Source of the DNA: Poa pratensis
Lineage: Eukaryota; Streptophyta; Magnoliopsida; Poales; Poaceae
Direction of reading: 5' to 3'
Assembly (NCBI GenBank): GCA_947311845.1
Contig: CAMZMU010000111.1
Coordinates: 28,452,326 to 28,516,325, forward strand
Length of the DNA stretch: 64,000 bases
The notes under the pieces were generated by a model. The model saw only the letters and a list, made by a program, of their open reading frames with translations. It made no database searches and was not told the origin of the DNA. Positions within the stretch are counted from its first letter, which is position 1. Every line of letters starts with the position of its first letter. Both the position numbers and the translations under genes were made by a program. Of the stretch, positions 56,125 to 64,000 are shown one piece after another.

Positions 56125-58148
56125 ATGGAGGCGGTGGCGGTGGCGGCCTCGGCTGCCGCGGCGGCTGCCAAGGACGCGGCGGCGGCTTCCGCGAAGGATG
56201 CGGCGGCAGCTACAGCGACTGCCAAGAAGGAAAAGGCTGCCGCAAAGGAGGCCGCTTTGGCGGCGGCGGTTTCCGCGAAGGATGCGGCGGCGGCTGCCAA
56301 GAAGGCAGAGGCTGCCGCAAAGGATGCGGCCGTGGCGGTGGCTGCCGCGGCGTTAACTTCCGAGCAGGCGGATGCGAGGGCGTCGGCTGCGGAGCTAGAT
56401 GCGCAGGAGGCGGCTGCTGTGGCGGCGGTTGCAGAGGAGGCGGCGGCCGCTGCGAGGGCGGCGGTGCAAGCTTCCAAGAAGCGTAAGTTCCATCTCATCG
56501 ATGACCAAGATGATCCGCCGATGGTTGACGAGCAAGATCTCATTAGTAGCCTCCCTGACCACCTCCTCGGCGTTATCATCTCGCTTCTCCCCACCAAGGA
56601 CGGCGTCCGCACGCAGGCCGTCTCTCGCCGATGGCGCCCGCTATGGCGCTTGGCTCCTCTCAACCTCGTGGCGGACGCGCCACTCATAAGCAAGGGCCAC
56701 CTGAAAACCGACTTGGTTGAAAAGATCCTCTCTGAGCACCCGGGACCTGGACGTCGCTTCTTGCTGGGCTACAACACCAGCGACTACTCAGACAAGATCG
56801 AAGGGTGGCTTAGTTCCCAAGCCCTGAACGAGCTACAGGAGCTCCAGTTGACCTACGATTTCTTGTTCGTTCCGTGGACCTACGATTTGGTGCCCGGGGG
56901 GCTGAGGCAGTATGTGCTACCGTTGTCCGCTTTTTCGCTTCGCACCCACACTCCGTGTGGCCAAATTTGACAACTGCCATTTCACCGACTTGATTGTGCC
57001 GATGTGCGTCAAGTTTCTGTGCCTCACGCAGCTGACGCTGCATAGGATCACCATCTCGGAGGATGTTTTTCAGAGAATGTTCGCTGGCTGCATTGCACTC
57101 GAAAGCCTTGAGTTCACTGACAATCTCGGTATTGTCCGCCTCTGCATCAGCTCCCAAACTCTCAAGAGTTTAGGCTTCTCCGCTGACAGTAGGTATGGTC
57201 TGAATGGCATCTTCTTACAAGAGTTGGTAATCGAGGACGCCCCGTGCCTCGAGAGATTGCTACCACTTGATCCAAAGTATGGTCCAGCGACCATACGGAT
57301 AATCTCGGCACCTAAACTGAAGATATTGGGTATGCTCTCCGAAGACATAGCAGAACTTCAATTTGGAACCACAATTTTTCAGGTAGCAGCAGCCTTCATC
57401 GGCAGCTCATTCAGCACTCTTATATGCAGGATGGTATTCTTACTTGCAGTTGTTTTATATTTCTGCAGAAAATGGTTGCTGTAAGCTTGACAACCAAACT
57501 GCAGAGCGTGAGGGTGTTAGTTCTTAACTCCGCTGGCCCTAAACTGGATGCAATGGTTAACTTCCTCAAGTGCTTCCCCTGCCTGGAGAGGCTGTATATC
57601 ATTGTGAGTATAAACATAGTTGTTTGATTAGATGTCAAAATCATCATTTGTTTTTACGTGAAATCTAGCCAATTGTTGGAACCTGTTGATAACTTATTTT
57701 GTAATGTTTGTGCTTTCTATCTCCAGTTCCAGCCAATTGCCAAAAAAATGTTCCAGTCAATTGCAGACCAATGGATGGTCATTAGTAACGCCAGAAGTAT
57801 GACCTATTGGACCCAATCGAATGCCTTGAGCTCCATCTCAAAGAAGTGGTGTTGAAAAATTATGAAGGCACCACATGTGTTGACTTCGCCAAGTTCTTTA
57901 TTTTAAATGCCAAAGTGCTAAGGGAAATGAAAATCACATTGCCTTACCACCGCAAGAAGAAATGGTTTACTAATCAACACAGGCTGCTACAAATCGATGA
58001 TAGAGTTTCTCGAGTTGCTCTAATTGAACTGAAATGTGGCAGTAAGGACTATTTCACATGCAACAAGCATACCCATGATTTTTCAATGGCTGATCCCTTT
58101 GACCTGCCCTCCAGCAGATGCTACGATTGTAGTCAATTCCCAGTTTGA
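56125..58148 (+). pseudogene. F-box/LRR/FBD protein gene with an Ala/Lys-rich N-terminus, one frameshift
   Basis: F-box proteins hold substrates for SCF ubiquitin ligases. ATG at 56,125 is in GCCATGG context. Residues 1-115 are a low-complexity Ala/Lys/Asp helix (repeats of AKDAAAA and KKEKAAAKEAA). The F-box follows from about residue 135 (ISSLPDHLLGVIISLLPTKD, VRTQAVSRRWRPLW). Leu-rich repeats follow (LQELQLTYDF, LTQLTLHRITISEDVFQRMF, LESLEFTDNLGIV), and the end is FBD-like (LDPIECLELHLKEVVLKNYE, LNAKVLREMKITLPY). Exons by GT-AG: 56,125-57,382, 57,469-57,603 and 57,795-58,148, all in phase. One extra T in a T-run near 56,931 breaks exon 1; without it the protein would be about 580 residues. 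It may be a sequencing error. The target is unknown. Confidence 0.83.
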
Positions 58149-60116
58149 AGATTGCCCTGTCTTCTGCCTAAAGTCCATTATGTTGTTTCTAGCCAAAGCC
58201 CAAACTTTGTCCAGCCTTCTTAGTTCATATGCTCCAAGAAAGGACCTACTCCAAATTTCTTCCTTTGCAGTTAATGACAGAATGTTGGCAACCTTGTTTC
58301 TGCTATTTTCAGCGAACAATGCATCTTTGGTTTATAGAAGTGTTTCTTTATGCACAATTGGAATTAGTCGCCTTACATTTATCTTAACTTCCTTCATTCT
58401 TATGAATAATAGCATGTGAAGTTTGAATGCTGATTTGTTTTGGGTATAGTTGCATCTGTAAGGTGGCATAAAAAAAGTTAAATTTTTCAGCCCATTTCTG
58501 ACTGTTCCTATATGAACTGTGCAAGTTGGGAAGAAGTGCTACTTGATTTTTCCGACCTCGTTCTCGCGTGAACTGTGCAAGTTGAGAAGAACTGTGTATT
58601 GTTTTGTTTTTGGAGTGTACCTGAGCCTGGTATTCATTTATAAAGAGCACATATCACATTTGAAGTCACACAGGCTTTCAAATATACATGTTGAGCCTGA
58701 TGCATTTTCTGTTTCAGAAACTCACTTAGATTTTTTAGTTCACTATATTGAATTATTTATTTCTGTTTTCACTCCTATATACTGCAACAGTAGTGCATTT
58801 ATGCTCCGTGAGAATGTTTTTATTTGAGGATCCTATATGGAGGGGAGCACTTTTCATGATTTTTTTCCTGGTATTAACCAGCACCACCTGATTTGACTTA
58901 CTCCAATTGAGGTGTAACGGCCTCAAAAGAGGGTATCAATTTACTGGCAGGTGAGAGGCAGATGAAAGCGATCTTTATAGTGACGCCATGGCCCTGCTGT
59001 TCGCTCCAGCTATTTCAGATACTTATCTTATTAGACATGGCAGTCTGTGTAAAGTTTCTTGTTGCCGTGTGCATCGGCAGGGTTCTTGGAGCTGATGTGT
59101 GGCAGACACACAAGGTGCGCTACTGAACTAACTAACAGTTGATTTCAGTTCACTGTAGGGTGTTTTGTGTAAGGACCTTTACTAAAACAAGTTGGACTTG
59201 GTAGATATATGTCATTCACAACGCGTGTGATTGTGCAGTTTGGATCCGAAGGTTAAAAACGATCCACTGAAGGTTCAGAGACACGAGGTGTAAGGATGAA
59301 ACACAACAACGATGGCATGGCTTGGAGCTGCCTGAACCTATTTCAATGCGACATGACGTTCTCAGCAGAAGCTCTCCACGACTCTTTGGCAGTGGGGTTA
59401 CTCCGGAGATCCACTCTAAGATGGCTGTCCTCTGTTCCTGAACCTATTTGTCTGAAGAAGGGCCAGTCTGAATATGCAGATTCAGAATACTCAATGGTCA
59501 GTGCGGACTCAGCATCTTCCCCTGGACCCTGGTGGAAGCGAAGACAACTCTCTGTAGACTGTGATGATGTCCTTTCAACTTTGCCGTGCTGATGTCCTTC
59601 GCAAGCACAACCATGGAGCTGAGTATGACGCTGCAGGTAATCTTGCGCACGATGGGAGGGATCAGTGCTTTGTGCGCTGCCCCTGCTTCTCGATTGTATG
59701 CTCATGTTTATGTAGATGCTATCACTGAACCGGTTTGTTGTTTCCTGGTTTCCGAAAAAAACTCGCTTCCCCTTTCATTGGGGAACAAAATCTATCCCTT
59801 TCACTAGGAACAAGCCAAACCCATTTGTAACTGTGATGGGCATTAACACGACTTTCAGTAAAATGGACCAATCAATTTTGTCCTTGGTATCAATTTAGGC
59901 TTCAAATATAGGAGTAATTATTTATGTGCATGCAGCCAGCTAGAACATGGGAGCAGCACAACATAATACAACACATAATTATTTTCTGGACTCGTTATTC
60001 CTGTAAGCTGGTAGACTAGACTTGAGACAACAATCAAACATGGAGACACCCCTAACTGAAACTACTCTTTTGCTGCTACAAACTAGCTTGCTGGCATGTT
60101 TTCCTTATAGCTGCTA
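58149..60116. other. Intergenic DNA between the F-box and SINA-like genes
   Basis: No gene recognised. Short frames near 59,296-59,592 lack any domain. A GAACTGTGCAAGTTG repeat occurs at about 58,516 and 58,569. Confidence 0.45.
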
Positions 60117-61251
60117 CTAAGTTCCTCTCCTGGTCCTCTTGCAGCTTTTTACTTCTATGGCGGCAACAGGAGGAGAAGCAACAGAAGGAGGCTTAGGACT
60201 AAACGAACGCTTAGGATTCGGCTTAGGACTAAACGGACGGGTGGGACTAAAAGGGGGTGACATTGGACTAAATGGGCGTGTAGGACTGTAAGGAGGAGGC
60301 TTAGGACTAAAAGGAGGAGACTTGAGACTAAAGGTTGGAGGATGTGCGAGCCTGTCGATTCGGATGCTGAGGGGGACAATTTCGCTGGACAGATACTCTT
60401 TCTTCACCATCAAGCACTTCACCTCGCCTGGCGCCGGCACCCCGTAGGATAGGGAGCTGGTCTTCATCACCGGCGACTCCAGCGTCTGCCTCGTGCCATC
60501 GTCTGAGTGCTCCACGGCGATCTTGTAGGAGAACTGCGGCGCCCGCCGTCCGCGCGGACGCACACCAGTGACACCTCCACCTCCGCGCTGCGCTCGCTCA
60601 AGGACACCAGGAACACGTTCCGCTGTGGGTCATCCTTATCCTCCTCGCCGACGAGGACCTGCCAGCGCTGGGAGAGGGGCAGGCTGAGGACGCCGCGCTT
60701 GCTGTAGCGGACGACGATGATGGTGCGCGAATGCTCGATGCTGGAGATGTGCTTGAGGAGATTCTGCCGGGAGCCGGAGAAGCCGCAACGCTCCGGGCAG
60801 CCGCAGGGCGCATGCTGGCACGTGAGTCGGTGGTCGGCAGCCTCGTGGTAGGTGACGTAGGCAGAGTCGCAGCCATATCTCTCGTAGTCGCATGGCACGA
60901 AGGCCGCAGCGGCGAAGGCCTCGGCGAGGGTGGAGTGGGCGACGGGGCGGCCGCAGGTCTCGTCGTGGATGCCGCGGCAGGAGGAGCACACCAAGTGGTC
61001 CGCGTCACACTGCAGCATTGGAATCAACGAACAAGATCGAGACTTGGAAGTAAAGAATGATTGATTGACTGATCTGCAAGGAAAGAAAGACGAGGCATTG
61101 GTTTGATTGATCTCACCTTGAAGATGGGCTGTTTGAGGGGGAGGTGGCAAGCATGGCAGTCCAGCATCTCCGCCGCCATGCGCACCAACCTAGCGCCCTC
61201 CACCTGCTGCGGTACGTCCAGTGCTCCCTTTCTGCCGCCGGCCTGGCTCAT
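60117..61251 (-). pseudogene. SINA-like E3 ubiquitin ligase with a Pro-rich repeat tail, one frameshift
   Basis: SINA/SIAH proteins ubiquitinate targets through an N-terminal RING and a zinc-finger substrate domain. Exon 1 is 61,251-61,117 (45 codons ending QPIFK) and exon 2 starts at 61,009 (CDADHLVCSSC). GT-AG borders, phase 0. The join completes the RING-type pattern CHAC...CDADHLVCSSC...C. The SIAH zinc finger follows (VPCDYERYGCDSAYVTYHEA, DHRLTCQHAPCGCPERCGF, LLKHIS). The sandwich part includes RYSKRGVLSLPLSQRWQVLV. One base is off near 60,553, after SLVCVR. Beyond it the frame gives SYKIAVEHSDDGTRQTLESP and a tail of (S)PPFSP/PYSPTRPFSP units to TAA at 60,117. The start is the first ATG of the frame. 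Confidence 0.85.
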
Positions 61252-61462
61252 TTCTACTCCTTGTTGTTTCGGATATGCCCAAGCTAGGTTGAGTAGAGCA
61301 AATGTCTAACACGCAACTGATAAGTCAGTGAGCACCATGCCAATGACATGCCATCTCGTCATATACTCCATGCCTGGTTCCACATTATATGCAAGATATG
61401 GTGAGTAAACAAGATTCTGCTAGCTAATTGTATGCAAGATATGGTGAGTACAAAAGGTTGAT
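61252..61462. other. Upstream region of the SINA-like gene
   Basis: Likely promoter for the minus gene. A GCAAGATATGGTGAGTA direct repeat lies at about 61,391 and 61,434. Confidence 0.35.
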
Positions 61463-61908
61463 CTACTGAATGCATGTTAGGTTGCACATTATTGTGAAGG
61501 ATATGGATAGTACAAAAAGTTGTTACTCCATGTCAGCTTGAACATTCAGTAGAAATATCTCTGCCTGCTACTTGAGGAACCTGGAGATGCACGATAACGA
61601 TATGATGGTGCAGAGTACGGCTCGTAAGCTCCAGAGCACGTCCACTCTGGCGATCCTCCTCAAATTGGAGATCATAAAAGCTTTCGACACGGTGGATTGG
61701 TCCTTCCTCCTCGAGGTGCTGAGGAAATTAGGGTTTGGAAACCGGCTAATTGCGTGGATCTGTGCTATCTTGGGGACAACCTCTACTCGTGTGTTGGTCT
61801 ACTGAATGCATGTTGTCAGGTTGCACATTATATGGAGGTTGGAGAGTACAAAAAGTTGTTACTACATGCCAGCTTGAACATTCAGTAGATATATTTCTGC
61901 CTACTACT
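61463..61908 (+). mobile_element. LINE reverse-transcriptase fragment between 110-base direct repeats
   Basis: 61,572-61,800 codes part of a non-LTR reverse transcriptase: ILLKLEIIKAFDTVDWSFLL and EVLRKLGFGNRLIAWICAIL, the A-motif region of plant LINEs with the usual catalytic Asp (LDIAKAFD) changed to Glu. It is enclosed by two similar blocks of about 110 bases (61,463-61,572 and 61,799-61,908; CTACTGAATGCATGTT ... AGCTTGAACATTCAGTAG). Only a fragment, no ends seen. Confidence 0.75.
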
Positions 61909-62700
61909 CTGACAAACTGGAGTACTATGCTATTATCTAAAGGTTCTGATTAATTTGATGGAATTGAACAACAGAAGCTTTCTCCACGACGATTTGGCAC
62001 GATTTTGCTGGGCAAGCAGCTGGGCTACTTGGAAGATCCAGTCTGCACGATGGCTCCCTGTGGTCGCGATTACGCTTAGGTGTATGATGCAGTATGCACG
62101 GTGGACGTCAGAATGTGATCATGTTTCTGTAGATGCTTCTACAGCTTTTGAAGCTCCAGCAGCTGATGAAACATCGACACATTGACCAGTTTTTTAAAAT
62201 GGTTTGTTACAAAGGTGATATTCTGTAAACATGGGAAATCTGAAGTTCATACCCTTATTTATCTGGGAGGTAATGAAAAACAAAAACAAATTAAGCATGG
62301 CCAGTGACCGTTGTATTATTTGTCACTCTCCATTTCTGAAACCGATTTTTAATACTACCTCTCAAATGAATTCGATTTTTGAACTTAGGATTTTTTTACA
62401 CGCAGTAGATTATCATCTCCAAGCAAGAATTGAACAGTAACACACATGAGAGATTTATTTGGTCCATGCCCGTAGCAAGCCTACCGAGTGCAATTTACAA
62501 GTTGGATTATTACACGGCCTACCACACTAGTCTATGTTCAGTACATGGTGGTGACTGCAAACCATCTCCAAACAAGAGTTACCTTTCCCAAAAAAAGGAG
62601 CTGAGCAGTATTAACACATGAGATTATCATCAACAAACAAGAGTTGAACAGTACCACACAGGAGATTATTCCAGGTACGTGCCAATTGGAGGAGTGGTAC
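61909..62700. other. Intergenic DNA
   Basis: A/T-rich with no recognisable gene. A repeated ACACATGAGA/GAGATTAT-type stretch (about 62,440-62,680) suggests small local duplications. Confidence 0.4.
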
Positions 62701-62875
62701 ACCATGTCACCACCTGTAAAGGCTTTCATTGACTGACGAAGTCATACAGTGGGAGCACACATAGGATGAGTGCCTGCTGCCAAGAGCACAGTGGCAACCC
62801 GTTTCAGAAGGTATTGATGGTGTGCTGAAGTGTGTTGGCGGCAAAAGAGCCTGTGATGGAGCCTGAAGTTGGTCG

Positions 62876-63285
62876 TAAGTCATTCTGCGGAAACGGATGC
62901 ACCATTGGTCGAAACAATGCTGTGTTAACCACCAGGCATGCTGGATGAGGGTTTGCTTGGGATGGAGTCTGAAGAAGGCCTGAGTCATTCTGCGGAAACG
63001 GATGCACCATTGGTCGAAACGATGCTGTGTTAACCACCGGGCATGCTGGATGAGGGTTTGCTTGGGATGGAGTCTGAAGAAGGCGTGAGTCATTCTGCGG
63101 AAACGGATGCACCATTGGTCGAAACGATGTTGTGTTAACCACCGGGTATGTTGGATGAGGGTTCGCTTGGGATGGAGTCTGAAGAAGGCGTGAGTCATTC
63201 CGCAGAAACGGATACACCATTGGTCGAAAGGATGTTGTGTTAACCACTGGGTATGCTGGATGAGGGTTCACTGGCCAGTTAAGGT
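62876..63285 (-). repeat. 105-base tandem repeat, about four copies
   Basis: Unit TCATTCTGCGGAAACGGATG...GGATGGAGTCTGAAGAAGG recurs with a 105-base period. On minus it codes 35-residue units (NPHPAYPVVNT, FRPMVHPFPQNDSRLLQTPS). Because the period is a multiple of three and codons are permissive, at least two minus frames stay open through the whole array. Confidence 0.9.
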
Positions 63286-64000
63286 AGGTGAGTCGGCTGC
63301 TGCAATGGCAATGATTGCTGGTAGTTGCCATAGCGAGCTCGATTTGGCTCAGTGATTACTTGCGGAGTGGCAAAGTAGTCTTCATCCCACATTACATCTG
63401 ATGCCCCGTTTTGGTTAACAACCACAGGCGGCGGTTCTTTAACATGTTGGATCTCGATGAACTTAAGTGATGATCCGTTGATGCAAGCGACGTCCCGGAT
63501 GACCCATGGGCATATATGATCGAACGTGTTCCCAGTCAAAGGAAGCGGGATGAACCCCACCGTAAGCTGGGGATCCTGGCAGAGCACATCGCATACCAGA
63601 ATACCTTCCAGAGATCGACCCAGCCTAGCAGGCTCCCTCCAAGCGGGATCACCTTGTTGGATGCGACAGGCATGCGCTGGTTGGTCAGTCGCCCCTCACC
63701 GGCAAGCGAGCATGCCTCGCCGTCCAAGCTTTCGACGCAGATGAGTATGAGTGGAGTCGATATCCCACACCAGTGTATGTCAGCCCAGCCAGGATACACT
63801 CTTCATCGTCGTCGTCGCAGCAGTATATGCCGAAATCATCTAACGTGAAAAGATCACGAAGACGAGGTCCCAGGTCCGGAATCCGGAAGAGTTTAGGAGG
63901 TTTTCCCCGACCGCGAGTGGCCTGATACATGTAGTACTCGTCAACCCACTCCTCGAGCCCGGCGGTGCCCCACAGTGATAGGTGCAGGAGGAGGAACTGC
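63279..64000 (-). pseudogene. DUF1618-type gene, C-terminal part (runs off the window)
   Basis: Grass-expanded family of unknown biochemical role. On minus the frame is open from the window edge (EEWVDEYYMYQATRGRGKPP) through an acidic CCDDDDEECILAGL, a Ser-rich LHSYSSASKAWTARH, and the family mark NKVIPLGGSLLGWVDLW near 63,640. One base is off near 63,695 and one near 63,605, after which GILVCDVLCQDPQLTVGFIP and GSSLKFIEIQHVK follow. It ends at TAA (63,279-63,281) after QQPTHLP, just before the 105-base repeat. An alternative frame would continue through the repeat to about 62,804. N-terminus missing. Confidence 0.75.

Noticed and set aside
59296..59592. 98-residue plus frame between the F-box and SINA-like genes
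   Set aside because: No domain, no repeat and no context. Length is within chance expectation.
62876..63285. CRISPR-like array
   Set aside because: Contiguous 105-base repeats without spacers in a plant nuclear genome. It is a minisatellite.

Overview
The window is nuclear DNA of a grass. The evidence is a Pooideae-style mix of nested, recently inserted Ty3/gypsy LTR retrotransposons, an En/Spm (CACTA) transposon, a restorer-of-fertility-like PPR gene, an F-box/FBD gene, a SINA-type E3 ligase and a DUF1618 gene. A Triticeae or close relative fits best, but nothing in the sequence fixes the species. All calls are from reading the sequence only.

Layout. 1-2,573: decayed repeats and one unknown ORF fragment. 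2,579-20,647: LTR element E1 (Tat-lineage gypsy, gag-pol on minus, 520-bp LTRs, CCGTT target duplication), interrupted in gag by a 5'-truncated element E3 (about 12,540-19,484) with one 4.4-kb LTR and two non-retroviral ORFs. 20,653-22,265: unique DNA plus a Harbinger-like non-autonomous element. 22,271-35,593: LTR element E2 (a second Tat-lineage gypsy, gag-pol on plus, about 494-bp LTRs, CTCAT duplication). 35,594-47,706: gene-poor DNA with two copies of a gene for an acidic protein of unknown function (37.5 and 45.7 kb). Between them lie a LINE-like retro-insertion and an Rf-like PPR pseudogene. 47,710-54,947: a complete CACTA element (ATG duplication) with an AP2/ERF gene, a long foldback and a broken TNP2 transposase. 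56,125-64,000: F-box/FBD gene, SINA-like gene, LINE fragment and DUF1618 gene running off the window.

Themes. (1) E1 and E2 each carry a spliced antisense gene, tail to tail with pol, with the same order: PF04195-type domain, basic/acidic linker, coiled coil, helical C-terminus. Intron phases join correctly at all five junctions in E2 and at three of four in E1. E3 also has an antisense ORF, for a small membrane protein. (2) The CACTA element encodes an AP2/ERF DNA-binding protein, and its terminal repeats are arrays of CGCCGACGG, which contains the GCCGAC core bound by DREB-type AP2 proteins. An element-encoded AP2 protein acting on its own ends is the most interesting hypothesis here. (3) Many coding regions, host and transposon, are broken by single-base indels, several of them extra bases in homopolymers. 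This happens even in elements whose LTRs are over 99% identical, so assembly error must be excluded before calling these genes dead.
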